Below are positions 43,554 to 54,184 of a DNA stretch of 64,000 nucleotides, piece after piece; positions within the stretch are counted from its first letter, which is position 1; every line of letters starts with the position of its first letter. The position numbers and the translations under genes are program-made. The notes under the pieces were generated by a model. That model saw nothing but the letters and a program-made list of their open reading frames with translations, did not search any database and was not told the DNA's origin. Source of the DNA: Thelonectria olida (Eukaryota > Ascomycota > Sordariomycetes > Hypocreales > Nectriaceae); assembly GCA_020736575.1 (NCBI GenBank), contig JAGPYM010000020.1:62001-126000 (forward strand), read 5' to 3'.

Positions 43554-44378
43554 TCAGGCTTCAGGCCAGTACCTGTCCCTCACCAGGGCCAAGTTCTCAT
43601 CTGAAAATGCCATCATGCCTCTATCCTCGCACCTTGTTCTCGTCCGCACGACAGTGACTGGCTCGCCAGTCTTCATGTCTACCGCTTCCATCTTGACGAG
43701 ATATTTCTTCACAATCGATCCCTCAAGCGCCCACTTTGGCACAGCCTGCTCGTAAGTGACACCCTTCTCTTTCTCTGCCATCTCGACCATCTGGTCCTTG
43801 TTTTTGCCATGCAATTGCTTCGTCGAGAAAAGGCTCCGTGCAAAGGCCGATACGCTGTTTCGGACGGCATCGCCACGACATCGCCAGAGGATGTTGTTGA
43901 CGCACTCCTCAACGCTCGGGACATTGCATATGCGACCATCGAAGTAAGGGAGGGGAAGCGAGGCAAATCCCTTGACGGCCGGCTCAGGCGTCTCGGCCAG
44001 TGCGGCCATGAGGTGTGAGTAGAAGTGAACGGAGCAAACGCCCGCTGCGAGCGTGGCAATTTTCATGACACGGCCGTTGAAGCTACCAACTCCTTCTGGG
44101 AACACAAGGGTGATTTCATCCGACTGTGTGTAGGCGAGAGTGGCTGCGGGATATGCATCCAGCAGATCGGCGCACGTCTTGACCATTGCTGTGTGTAGCC
44201 GCTCATCGAAAGGTTTGGCAAATGGCGCTGTGAATTTCGAAAAGGCATGGCCGTCAAGGCGGAGGATGGCGGGCTGGGATGGCGCGAGATGGATTTCCGT
44301 CGCGGCTTCGTAGTCCTTCATGCGTGTGGCAAGTGACTTGGGCGGCTCCTCGCCGAGAAGCTTGGGATTTTCTTCCAT
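43554..44378 (-). CDS. Thg1-like protein (TLP-type 3'-5' polymerase homologue)
   Basis: A 274-residue single-exon protein of the tRNA-His guanylyltransferase superfamily. ILRLDGHAFSKF carries Asp42 and TLAYTQSDEITLVF carries Asp87-Glu88, the metal-binding carboxylates of the palm-like fold; Lys55 matches the triphosphate-binding Lys. The second half has FDGRICNVPSVEECVNNILWR and GDAVRNSVSAFARSLFS-KQLHGK. That block is typical of bacterial, phage and protist TLPs and replaces the HINNLYNT block of the essential eukaryotic Thg1. It is therefore not the housekeeping Thg1 but a second, TLP-like enzyme. Members of that class add nucleotides 3'-5' to repair 5'-truncated tRNAs. Cytosolic, with no clear targeting signal. 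Possible ancient horizontal origin (inference). Confidence 0.85.
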   Translation of the reverse strand: MEENPKLLGEEPPKSLATRMKDYEAATEIHLAPSQPAILRLDGHAFSKFTAPFAKPFDERLHTAMVKTCADLLDAYPAATLAYTQSDEITLVFPEGVGSFNGRVMKIATLAAGVCSVHFYSHLMAALAETPEPAVKGFASLPLPYFDGRICNVPSVEECVNNILWRCRGDAVRNSVSAFARSLFSTKQLHGKNKDQMVEMAEKEKGVTYEQAVPKWALEGSIVKKYLVKMEAVDMKTGEPVTVVRTRTRCEDRGMMAFSDENLALVRDRYWPEA

Positions 44379-46452
44379 TCTTGCACTTTGTCTTCTTCTT
44401 TGTTTGAAGGCAGACGAGGCAAGAAGAAAAGATATGGTAACTTACTAGCAATAGCTGGTTGCAAATGCTGTCTGACTCACGCGGTGACGGTGTCATGAAA
44501 TTCTTAGAGCACCTGTGTGGAGCCACTGGAAGCAGATAAGCCACTCACAGGCCATTGACTGGAGGCGAGTCGCTCACGAAGGCCTTCCAGAAGGTCTCCT
44601 AGATCTGAGATCTATGATAGGGGCCGGTAATCCGCAGGAAGTCGTCCATCTTGATCTTACTGAGGGGATAGATTATATCCATTTCCCAAAGTACGAATAT
44701 CACAGGCGACAAGCCAGGCGGATGAGTGCCGAAGATGCAGCGATGCGTGACATGGGACGCCATAGCTGGAGAAGAATGACTTCGAGCAATGCTATTCTGC
44801 GTCTTGTTTTTACATCGGCCGAAGCGGTTCTCATGCACTGGTCCAAAGAGTGATGATGGTGACGCTTTTCTCCGTGACGCGCCTCACTGGAATCGCTCCG
44901 GCCGACGGCTCCGTGACGAGACACATTCGCGGACAAGACGCAGGCGTCTTGGGGAGGTCGGCCTGCAATCTTATATCCTACCTATGCGGTGTGTGTCCAA
45001 AATGCAGGAAATTTACGGGTAGACCATATCAGGCATTCTGAAGCAGCCGCCCAGCCTTATGCATTTAATCACACCTGAATCTGCCGTCTTCTCGTGGCGG
45101 TCTCAGGTCTGCAGGCTTATGGTCTTCAGGACGGTTTGGCGTCACTCCCGTTTCAAAACGGGCGCACGGCAATGCATTCCTCCAATTAGCCATGTTACTT
45201 CTTACTCGCATACAATTATTGGATTTGAACATAGACGCCCAGGTCGTAGCAGGCTAGCTGCTCCCCTTGAATTTCTCAGCGGTTACTCATCAAATCATCC
45301 CAACTCAACTCGATGTCCGCGGGGCAGTGCACTGGCGCCATCCGCAACAACGCAGGCGAGAAGCCTCATTTCACGGCTGCCAAATGCCGCCTTGCCGCTT
45401 TGCCGTGGTGTCCGTTCAATTGCGCCCTTGCCCGCCGGACGAATTCCAGCACCGGTCGAAACAAAGGGCGGGAGGGCGGCACGTTAGATGTGCCGAATGA
45501 GGCCTCCGCTGCCTTGTCATTGGGATGGGATGCAAACATTCCAGCACACTCTTAACCCCGCAGCCGATCAACGTTCGGCTCCTCACCCTTCCGGCACTTG
45601 CTGTCAGCGAGGCTAAGGGAGCCGAGTGCTGGAGTGCCTATAATTATCCCTGTTACCGTGCAAGGACAGGGCAATGGAGCGGCACAGACAAAGAAGCTTG
45701 TTTGTGGAAACCTCAAAACGCACCGGATCAGAGCGATCAAACCCGTTAAAAAGCAAACGCGCCGGTATTGACAGGATTCCTGGTAGCTAAATTGATGAAT
45801 CATGATCTACGCCTGCAACAGACTCGACTAAGTTAGCCCTTCTGATGGGAAACAGGCGCTGACACGCTGACACACTGACACGCACGAAAGGGGAATATCC
45901 AGAGCAGCCAACGGCCCATTTCGTATCGTTCAAACGTCAAGAGTTTCTCGTCCTGGAGAACGAAACCCCGGTCGCCACGATGTCAATGGCTGTGCACTGC
46001 CGGACAACAACACGATGCACCTCCAGGTCGCAGCTAGTCTCGTCCCTAGGTCGTTGCTCGTACTCTTGTAGAGTTCCAGTCCCCCTGTGAAGCATATTAG
46101 CGATGCACGCTAGAAAGCATAAATGAGACACAACAAGAGAATAAGCTATCCCAGGGGGCGGCCGACCTGCCGAGTCCCGACAAGCTCGTCACAGCCACAA
46201 CGCCCATGGGACTAGGCCGTCGAGTGATTGGTCCCTCCGCAAGCTGCCCCGAGGGAGGGTGTAGTGGTCAATGGACGAGATGAAACCTTTCAACCATTTG
46301 AAGCGACGCCGCAGCGGCTACTCTTTGTCCCAAGGAGACGTGTATATATAGGCCCAAGAGGCCGATCGTGGCTTTCTTCATCGAGAACTCAATAATCGCC
46401 TCCTATCGCTCACATCACATACTTCCCACATCTCATCTCATACTCATCAACC
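44379..46452. other. Intergenic, no supported gene
   Basis: About 2 kb. Many overlapping short frames on both strands, none with motifs. The right end holds the cupredoxin promoter, with a TATA box at 46343. Confidence 0.5.
46343..46350 (+). promoter_or_regulatory. TATA box of the cupredoxin gene
   Basis: TATATATA about 105 bp upstream of the ATG, followed by a CT/CA-rich leader typical of highly expressed fungal genes. Confidence 0.55.
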
Positions 46453-47150
46453 ATGCGTGGCCTAGGTTCCAACGTCGCCATCTTGTCCGTGCTCGCCGCC
46501 GGTGCATCTGCCGCGACTCACAAGATCGAGGTCGGCAAGGGAGGACTGACTTTCAACCCCGACACGGTCAAAGCCGCCAAGGGCGACGTGGTCGAGTTCC
46601 ATTTCGACTCGAACCACAACGTAGTCGCAGGCAACTTCAAGAAGCCCTGCAATCCCCTTTCCAGCGGAGGCTTCTTCAGCGGCGATCTACCCAGCGATGA
46701 CAACGTAAGCCATTTCCACTGCCGCCATTCTCATCTGCTCCCCAGCTAATTCGCACCATGTAGACGGTCTTTTCTGTCACCATCAACAACACCGAGCCCA
46801 TTTTCTACTACTGCGGCGTCGGTGACCACTGCCAGGACGGAATGGTCGGCGTCATCAACCAGGGCAGCGACGAGACGTTGGACGACTACAAGAGCGCCGC
46901 TGAAAAGGCCTCGTCCAACGTGAGCCCCAAGTCCGCGTATGGTGGTGTCGTGTCGGACGGCTCCAGCAGCAGCGACTCGAGCAGCACCGGGGGCAGCTCG
47001 TCGGCCACGGCGACTTCGGAGTCGTCAAGCACTTCCACGACGACGTCGGCCGCGACGACCAGCAGCAGTGGCGCTGCTGGACAGCTGGCTGGCTCCGTTG
47101 TGGGCGTGTCTGGCCTTGCCCTGGCTCTTGCTGGCATGCTTGCGTTTTAA
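46453..47150 (+). CDS. GPI-anchored extracellular cupredoxin-domain protein
   Basis: Exons 46453-46704 and 46764-47150 give 212 residues. Signal peptide to about residue 20 (ILSVLAAGASA). A plastocyanin-like domain of about 110 residues follows, with the copper-site region FHFDSNHNVVAGNF (His near 55) and IFYYCGVGDHCQDGMVGVI (Cys, His and Met ligands). The rest is a Ser/Thr-rich stalk, then a C-terminal hydrophobic helix (GLALALAGMLAF) preceded by small residues, the mark of a GPI anchor. This is the common fungal serine-rich cupredoxin family at the cell wall. Copper binding is likely from the ligands; function in the wall is not known. Confidence 0.9.
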
Positions 47151-47574
47151 GAAGTGACGAAAAGTCTGGCGATGTGAAGGTATTTTGCCAGCGCAGACGA
47201 ACAAGTGAGGGGAGGGGTTCATGAGGAGTAAGCTTCAACCAAGTCAACTAAGTTGTCACATTATCATGGCCTGCAAGACAGCCAGTATATTTTATACAGA
47301 GCGATCAATTTCATCATGATTAGCATTTTCGTAAGACAGAGAGCGAGTGACGCCTGTTCAGCACGCCGCAGTACCGCAACTTTCGTTCATAGTTCGGCTC
47401 CAGGGTAACGATCGTCCATGTCATTCACCCCGGTCAGTCCCATTGCCGTCCATGGATCCCTTCTAGACTCATGCCCCAGAAAATGTCAGCTTCATCTGAG
47501 CCTTTTGCTTCCCCAAATCTCACCTCTCCAACAACAGCCTAAACCCAACCTATCCTCAAAGCGCATTCGATGCA
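47151..47574. other. Intergenic, no gene seen
   Basis: About 420 bp between two co-directional genes, with the 3' region of the cupredoxin gene and the promoter of the next. Nothing distinctive. Confidence 0.5.
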
Positions 47575-48036
47575 ATGACTCAGCCAAAAGTTCATCCCTT
47601 TTACCGCCTTTGGTTCACGACCGTCGATCCCCTCTCTTTGGCTCCCACCGTCCTCGGGCTGCTCTTTAAGCCCAACTTCATGATGGAAGGCCTCATCCCC
47701 GCCACCATGTCGGTCCCCAACCCCGACCACAGCTTCCTCTTCCACCACCTCGCCGCTCTGTATGCATTTCTTGCCCTCACGCTTGGCGGGGTTCTCCGCG
47801 CTACCAAAGAGATCATAGTGTGGAGAGTCATCGTGGCGGGCGTGTTGATGGTTGACCTCTCCATCGTCGCAAGCATGTTTGTCAGTCTTGACCATCAAGG
47901 TCGACTCGGTTTGGCGACATGGAGGTGGCAGGACTGGGGGAATTTGTTGTACACGGGAGGAGTCGCTGTTATTCGGGGTTTGTTTTTGGCCAATGTCGGC
48001 GTCGAAATTGAAAGTCGCAGGAAGAAGACGGCGTGA
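47575..48036 (+). CDS. Four-helix membrane protein, DUF7704-like
   Basis: A 153-residue single-exon protein with four hydrophobic segments: around TTVDPLSLAPTVLGLLF, HHLAALYAFLALTLGGVL, WRVIVAGVLMVDLSIVASM and LLYTGGVAVIRGLFLANVG. The N-terminal FYRLWFTTVDPLSLAPT and the layout match a fungal-specific family of small integral membrane proteins (DUF7704). The topology suggests both ends are on the same side. Function unknown in the family. It converges with the next gene, with only about 30 bp between the stops. Confidence 0.8.
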   Translation: MTQPKVHPFYRLWFTTVDPLSLAPTVLGLLFKPNFMMEGLIPATMSVPNPDHSFLFHHLAALYAFLALTLGGVLRATKEIIVWRVIVAGVLMVDLSIVASMFVSLDHQGRLGLATWRWQDWGNLLYTGGVAVIRGLFLANVGVEIESRRKKTA

Positions 48037-48068
48037 TCTTCTTGTCTTGTGGTCGTTGGCGAGGGCCC

Positions 48069-49097
48069 TCAATTATTCGAATCTGGAGAGATTCCTAGGA
48101 AATTACCAACAGTCTGCGTCACCTCGTTATACTTTCCCCAGAACCCCTCCATGTCCTCTTCGGACTCCGCCGTGCTCGTTTTCTGTGCAGCCTGAGACCG
48201 GGACAAGTTGGACGCATCAGCTAGATCGATGGGATGCGACATTGCTAGGTTTTTTTGTTGTTCTTGAAACCTCTTTTCTACATGCTTAATGTTGCTCTCG
48301 ACGCTTCGCTTGTCATCGCCCTCGACCTGAGGCAATATTGCTTTCAGCCTTTCCAATGATGCCATCACAGCAACCAGATCCGGGCCTATCGGCTTTCCGT
48401 GCAAGCGGCGTTGATGGCTCAACGATGCCTGAATGATGAACTGATCCCAGTCGTCTGCTTTCTTGCGCGTGATGAGGGATGCAAAATCGCGAAGGACGTG
48501 CTGACAATTGTTCCAGAGAATGTCATAGTCACCAAGTTTCTCCAACATGGCAATCCATGCTGTGTCCACTTCATCTTTTGATAAATCTGTCCAGCCAATT
48601 GTACCAGTCGTGTGTAAGTTATCTGTCGACGGCAAGCCAGAGAAGTCGACAGTAGCGGTCGCAACCTGTTCCGTGTTGATGGTGCAGGGCTGTATTCTGT
48701 ACTCGTACTGCGCCTCGCTAGTGCCCACGGCTGTCCAGCCAGCATTATCGGCACTGTCGCCCTCCATGTCGACGTTGAAGTTGGCGAACGAACGGGGTCG
48801 GCGGATCTCGTACTTGGAGTCGTGCGTGATGAGCACCCAGTGTCTTAACTGACCAGAGTGCACATGATGCGAGAACCATACGGCCTCGCCTTCATCGCCT
48901 TCACCAGCAGATGTCTCTTGCTGAAGATAGCGCTGCTTTGCGTTTTCCACTCCAGCATCCAAAGAACGCTGAAGAGAAAGGCTGAGGCGAGCAGTTGACT
49001 TCCAGGGAGGCCATTTCACTGCGGCAATCACAAGAACAATGGCGGCGAATGAACAAAGGACCGCCGTGACGACAATGACAACATTTGAAGAGCCCAT
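48069..49097 (-). CDS. Membrane-tethered protein with permuted papain-like (LRAT/PPPDE-type) core
   Basis: A 342-residue single-exon protein. An N-terminal anchor (VVIVVTAVLCSFAAIVLVIAAVKW) is followed by a globular domain. That domain has a conserved His in LRHWVLITHDSKYEIRR and, about 135 residues later, a Cys in DILWNNCQHVLRDFA. The order His then NCQ is that of circularly permuted NlpC/P60-like thiol enzymes (LRAT, PPPDE/DUF862 types). The C-terminus is charged and helical. This predicts an acyltransferase, deubiquitinase-like protease or a derived non-enzyme; which one cannot be told. The ATG at 49097 is chosen because the anchor begins there; the frame is open to 49400 but that part looks non-coding. 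Confidence 0.65.
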   Translation of the reverse strand: MGSSNVVIVVTAVLCSFAAIVLVIAAVKWPPWKSTARLSLSLQRSLDAGVENAKQRYLQQETSAGEGDEGEAVWFSHHVHSGQLRHWVLITHDSKYEIRRPRSFANFNVDMEGDSADNAGWTAVGTSEAQYEYRIQPCTINTEQVATATVDFSGLPSTDNLHTTGTIGWTDLSKDEVDTAWIAMLEKLGDYDILWNNCQHVLRDFASLITRKKADDWDQFIIQASLSHQRRLHGKPIGPDLVAVMASLERLKAILPQVEGDDKRSVESNIKHVEKRFQEQQKNLAMSHPIDLADASNLSRSQAAQKTSTAESEEDMEGFWGKYNEVTQTVGNFLGISPDSNN

Positions 49098-49897
49098 AGT
49101 TCCTAGAAGAACATAAGGTAAACCAAAGAAGCGTAAGTGTGTCTCCGCGACTTTTGAAGAGTGCCAAAACAATGTAGCGCGATCGACACGCGAGATACGC
49201 GGAAGAGGATGGTGAACGCTGTGTCGTGAAACAAACCAGAACAGGGCTCTTCTCAGTATCAGTACCAAAATCTGCCTTGTTGGGACGCTTGCGCAGCCAA
49301 GAACGGGCTGCATGGATGGAATGTGTTGTCGTACCCTGCCACTATAGACTATTATCTTGGCTACATAAGCTGAGCGATGAATTAACTTGTCCCGCCTCAC
49401 TTAAGACTCAGCTGCTGCACTAGAGCCACGCTCAATGGCTAGTTTGACACCTTTCATTCGTGTCTCCCGTCCCCATGGGGCCCCGCGGGGATTTGTTGGG
49501 GGGTCGGACAGGGCTGAATGAAGGGTTCACGTGGAGTAAAAGCTGGTCTCGACTCGAGAATTATATGCAGGGAGGGAGACATTTGCATGTGCCGAGGTAG
49601 ATTTTCAGCCTACCTAGTTGTTAATGACTAGCCATCTGGTGACTACGCCATCGGAGTCGGGACTGTTGCGGAATCGGCATACTCCAAGTTTGAGTGAGGC
49701 AGTTTCAACGCAGTTGGAAGTGATGTTACTTTGTGACTCAATGGAAATACCCAGCTATCAATGATGGCTTAAGTCGAAAGTAGGATTCTTCAAAGGCTTT
49801 CTACCAGGAATGTCTAACGCAGTATCGCCTCTAGCTTCTAGTTCGATAAATCTGGGCGGCCTATTCACTTCCATGAGATCATGTCAGTGGCTCGGCC
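49098..49897. other. Intergenic, no gene seen
   Basis: About 800 bp, promoter of the preceding gene plus the 3' side of the ankyrin remnant. No recognised motif. Confidence 0.5.
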
Positions 49898-50690
49898 TCA
49901 CAACGGCTTCCTCTTAACCTTTTCGGCCTTGTTTAGACTGATCGAAGAAGACGCCGAGCAAGATGCTAGAAATGAATCCGGCGAGACCCCGTCAAGCATG
50001 GCCGCGAAATGGGGTTTTGCGGAGATGGAGAGGTTGCTCGACAAAGAAGGGACCGACAAGGACGCCATTGATGTCATCGATTGGCCGCCTAGTCTTACAG
50101 CGCCCTCACGATCCCATCTGACGGCCAAGTGCAAAGGGGCTTCGCCAGCTTGGTTTCTCGCCTCTTTCTCGGCACCGGCCTTCATGAGTAAGCTTACAAC
50201 AGCCTCAGACCGCCGAATGCAAAGTCACCAAGCTATTCTTGTATCTGGCATCCTTATCAGCTCCGGCCTCGACGAGCAGCCGCTCGAAGGCATCGTGCCC
50301 CCTCTTAATGCTGCCAAGTGCAGTGGCGTCCAGTTTCTCCCGTTCTTGGCATTCTTGTCAGCACCAGCCTCGAGAAGCACTTCAACCATTTCTGCTCCCC
50401 CCTACTGCTGCTAGATGCAAGGTGGTCCTGCCCTTGTGGTCTCGTAGACTTGTGCTTGCATCTGGCCATAGGTAGCTGGCTACATCCTCATGACCCCTGA
50501 ATGTAGCCCAGAGAAGTAGCGAATTCCTCATAGCGTCTAGAATGTGAATAGTTGGTCCTGCCTCGACCAACGAGCGCAACACAAGCCGATGGCCATGCAT
50601 TGCTGCGTAATGAAATGGCGTTACTCCATCTCTTCCCTGGGCGTTGATATCTGCGCCGTGATACACGATGGCCCAACGTTGGCAGACCAG
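49898..50690 (-). pseudogene. Broken ankyrin-repeat gene
   Basis: Minus-strand ankyrin repeats are easy to see: DINAQGRDGVTPFHYAAMHGH, DHKGRTTLHLAAVGG, NGRNWTPLHLAALRGGHD and EARNQAGEAPLHLAVRWD. They fall in several frames separated by stops and shifts, for example a stop after the first segment near 50382 and another near 50200. No single intron set restores one frame. I see no upstream domain (NACHT, HET or patatin), so the original architecture is unknown. It is probably a relic of a large, fast-evolving ankyrin gene family. Confidence 0.75.
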
Positions 50691-50934
50691 AAATCATTGA
50701 GCATATACATATCCTCCATCTTCAGGTTATAAATTGCACAATTCCTCGGCCCCGTCATTCCTCAGCATGAAGGAAGTGTTGGTCCTAATCCTCACCAAGG
50801 TGATTTGACAGCCGCCGTCACGTGACAGCGCAAGCCAAAACGCCTCTATTCCCCTCGTTTCTGCCTACATACTTCACCCATCTACATCTCGTGAAGCCCA
50901 TGACGAGACGCTTCTTCAGAACGAGGAGCCTACC

Positions 50935-53169
50935 ATGAATCCACCTTCAACTTCATCAAGCTTCGATGCTGCCAATCTCGCTAACCTACCGATTGACCTC
51001 CTGCAACCGATCCTCTCATCTCCAACCATCTCAAGACAAGATGTGAAGGCCATTAGGCTTGCGTGTCGCCCGCTCGCCCACAAGGCAGCGTCGGTTCTGT
51101 TCTATCGAATCCGAATATCCAGCCTCACAGCAGATCGTGATGCCTTTTTCAACATTGCTGGCTCTGCTCACCTCTCCCACCATGTCCGTATACTTGTTTG
51201 GGAAGAGTTGAACGGAGACCATGAAAGATTTCACCGCAGGCCTTGGCTTTCCCACTCGTTCCCCCCTTGGGATGAATGGCCACTGATGGACGACATATTG
51301 GCTCAGATGAGAAGTCTTTTCTGGCTAAAGTCGGAGAGTCCAGAATACGATAAACAAGCTGCTCTCTCTGCCTTTCTTCCCCGGTTTCAATCGGCTGTGG
51401 ATAGCATGCCGAACCTTCATACTCTTGTCTCCAAGCCCATGCACCCTGAACGCCAGCTGCAGGGCATTTCATCCAACTATCCTCTAATTCCCAGAATTAT
51501 CAAACGGCTCATCCACCACGATGAGGACAACTGCATCTTCAACGAAGGCTTTACCACCATTCTAATACCTACGCTCCGGCATCTGGCAACACAGCCCAGT
51601 GCCAGAGTGACACGGCTCCTATTTGCTGACGAGGGGGTGAGGACAGCTACTTCCCTCACTCGTCTCACGCATGCCGATGTTGCTGCGTTTTCGAAACTTG
51701 AACATCTCGACCTGTGTATATCCGGTTCGCAGCCAGGCGTGGAGGATTTGAATGGGTTGATTGCTTGCCTTCGTCATGCTGCCAATCTCTCGCATCTCCA
51801 CATCTGCCAAGAATCAGCCTATAGGATCGACGAAGACGTTCCTTTGAGCTTGCTTCGCTTGATCCCGACCCTGCCTAGCCTCACCGAAGTACATCTTGAC
51901 GACGTACGACTTAAAGATATGCTGCCCGAGCCGGCGTTCGTGGACTTTATGTGGCGCCATGCATCGACCCTCAGAAAGGTTTACGTCACTACTTCAACTG
52001 TCACAAAGGGTATGCTCTTCCGACTGGCAAGCATGAGCTCCTTACAGCTGGACCGATTTGTCATCATTCCCAATGAGGACATGGAGGAAGAAGACCCTTG
52101 GCCAACCAGCGAACAAGCCATTCTTTCCTTTTTAAACCAAAGGCTTGGACCTGATGAGCCTACGCCTCAGCCGAGCGGACATCCTTCAGATCCAGTACGC
52201 ACGCACCTTGGAGTATTCGACGTGCAAGGCTGGACAACAGCAGCAATCCTCGACACGCGACAGAAAGGGTGGTCACAGAGGGGCTATGAGGATTGGGAGG
52301 TAATGGCCCTCGACGAAGAAGCTGGAGAATGGAGGGACGAGGATGGACTGGCACATGAACTCGGCCCCTTTAGGGTATATAACCCTTCAATAGGCCTATG
52401 GGTGGATCGTGAGGGAATTTGGTATAGTCCCAGAACAGACGAGGAGATGATTGAGCCAGAACGGCGGCACTACGAGAGCGAGGATAACTCCTGGATCGTA
52501 AAAGGCCAACGAACATGGGACTGGGAATTGGGACTCTGGAGTGATTCAGGTGCTGGTACGAGGGGAAAATTCCACAAGTTTGCGGTCGATCGACATGGCA
52601 TTGATAAGACCGCGGTAGGACTTGACCATGACATGACTTCGGAAGATGACCACGATATGCAGCCGTTCTATACGGAGGAGGATGACAACTATATCCTTCG
52701 GAAAACGGCAGGCCCCAGGTGGGATTGGGGACGGGATGACGAAAACAATATCTGGTACTGGGAAGTCCTTGGCAACAACGGTTTTGGCTATCCGACCGAG
52801 ATGTGGCGCTTTGTTCATCGCGATGGAGAGCAAGCTTACGGTAATGATCCGTTGGAGTTCTGGTCTGATTGGGAGGGGAGTGAAGCTGGCGACGTGGCAG
52901 AGGCCACACCGTATGGATGGCACTTTTTATCTTTTGTTGAAGAATGGCCTCGGGCAGGCCCCGGAAGCGGCCGGCCAGCGAAGGAAGAAATAGGTCATCT
53001 ATACAGGGAACCGGTACTCTATCAGGAAGCGGATGACCCGATGGAAGACGAGGACCTGAAGTCTCGTCATCCGGTGCCTGCAGAGTTTGGGGCCGATGAT
53101 TTTCCTTATGTGGAATATGGAGGAGATTATTCTGAATCGGAAGATGCGTTACCTGAAGATACGGACTAG
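50935..53169 (+). CDS. F-box protein with tryptophan-rich acidic C-terminal half
   Basis: A 744-residue single-exon protein. The N-terminus reads as an F-box (LANLPIDLLQPILSSP...RQDVKAIRLACRPLAHKAASVLFYRIRIS, residues 15-63), the SCF ubiquitin-ligase adaptor motif. Leucine-rich irregular repeats follow to about residue 370 (FSKLEHLDLCISG, LPSLTEVHLDDVRL). From about residue 420 the protein changes: a long acidic region with Trp every 10-20 residues, in segments of the kind WEVMALDEEAGEW, WDWELGLWSDS and WDWGRDDENNIWYWEV. This tail is not part of the usual F-box/LRR design and looks like imperfect repeats. Target unknown. Confidence 0.82.
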   Translation: MNPPSTSSSFDAANLANLPIDLLQPILSSPTISRQDVKAIRLACRPLAHKAASVLFYRIRISSLTADRDAFFNIAGSAHLSHHVRILVWEELNGDHERFHRRPWLSHSFPPWDEWPLMDDILAQMRSLFWLKSESPEYDKQAALSAFLPRFQSAVDSMPNLHTLVSKPMHPERQLQGISSNYPLIPRIIKRLIHHDEDNCIFNEGFTTILIPTLRHLATQPSARVTRLLFADEGVRTATSLTRLTHADVAAFSKLEHLDLCISGSQPGVEDLNGLIACLRHAANLSHLHICQESAYRIDEDVPLSLLRLIPTLPSLTEVHLDDVRLKDMLPEPAFVDFMWRHASTLRKVYVTTSTVTKGMLFRLASMSSLQLDRFVIIPNEDMEEEDPWPTSEQAILSFLNQRLGPDEPTPQPSGHPSDPVRTHLGVFDVQGWTTAAILDTRQKGWSQRGYEDWEVMALDEEAGEWRDEDGLAHELGPFRVYNPSIGLWVDREGIWYSPRTDEEMIEPERRHYESEDNSWIVKGQRTWDWELGLWSDSGAGTRGKFHKFAVDRHGIDKTAVGLDHDMTSEDDHDMQPFYTEEDDNYILRKTAGPRWDWGRDDENNIWYWEVLGNNGFGYPTEMWRFVHRDGEQAYGNDPLEFWSDWEGSEAGDVAEATPYGWHFLSFVEEWPRAGPGSGRPAKEEIGHLYREPVLYQEADDPMEDEDLKSRHPVPAEFGADDFPYVEYGGDYSESEDALPEDTD

Positions 53170-54158
53170 GCTTTTGTAGCAAATCATCGAGGTACACTGG
53201 ATAAATCCCCTGGGTTTCTATGTCTTCTTACAATCCTTGTCGCTTCTCGCTACTGCCGACACTAACTTCCCCATGATGGCTTCATTAGATAAATCGTGGG
53301 TGGAGTGTACCACATGCAGTTCATTGCGACTGATAGCCAATTTCCGGTTGCTAGGAGTTCGTCAGAGACATGCATGATCATTCCTGTGGCTGGGGAGCTA
53401 CCTCGACGAGATCCATCCTCCCTTTTCATCAGCTGCAAGAGGAGAGGCAGATTTCTGAAGGTTTAGCATGAAACAAGCACACAGATTTGAGAAGCTGGAA
53501 GACGATACCAAGGGAAACTTTAAATGAAGCCGCGATTGCTTCTAGGGTAGAAGTTCTTAATGTCTGGTAGAATCTTGTACTTATTTTTCTGATTCCTATA
53601 CCCTTCGATATAACAGAGTAGGTCTATCCATATATCAGCAGAGGACAAGGGGGCCTGGTACAGAATGCATATTTCGAGTTCGTTTAATGCCATGCAGCAG
53701 GAATTAAAGCCAGATTGATAATGATCGAGAGGGTGAGTTCTTACCTCGCCGAGGCTCGGATAGACTTCGACTGCGGGTCCCAAGAGACATACTGTATTAC
53801 TACCGATGCCATCTCACGCCTTCAAGAAAGAACGCCAGTGCTTGTTCGTTTGAGCATTGACGACCGTAGCTGGGTATGGTATCTACCGCTGTCGCATGGT
53901 TTTCCCCCAAATGGCAGTGGACATGCAAGCTAAGATTCTATCGCCTGAGCACCACTCCATCGCCCCATGCTGTTAGTGCTATAATCGTGAGGCGGCACAG
54001 CCCGCCAGCCCTGCTAGTCTTGCTGCGGCTTGAGCTTAGTCTGGGTGAGATGTTGAGATAAGTGCTGATGTTGATCGACATGACTAGCAACTCACGAGCC
54101 ACAGCGGCAGTTTTAGCCGTTTTAGCTTATGCGATTGAAACTTGGTTCTAAAGTAGTA
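53170..54158. other. Intergenic, no supported gene
   Basis: About 1 kb. A minus-strand frame at 53520-53783 reads somewhat protein-like but has no partner exons or motif that I recognise. Confidence 0.45.
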
Positions 54159-54184
54159 CAGTGGGTCACGAAAGTTCCGAGCAG
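54159..54184 (+). repeat. Left terminal inverted repeat of Tc1/mariner element
   Basis: Begins CAGTG as in Tc1-family ends. Its reverse complement matches the right end with about four mismatches, all compatible with C-to-T or G-to-A decay or single changes. Confidence 0.8.

Noticed and set aside
46168..46176. Single TGCCGAGTC half-site upstream of the cupredoxin gene as an operator
   Set aside because: One half-site without a paired arm is expected by chance in 64 kb.
53520..53783. 87-codon minus-strand frame
   Set aside because: No recognised domain, no partner exon, AT-rich context.
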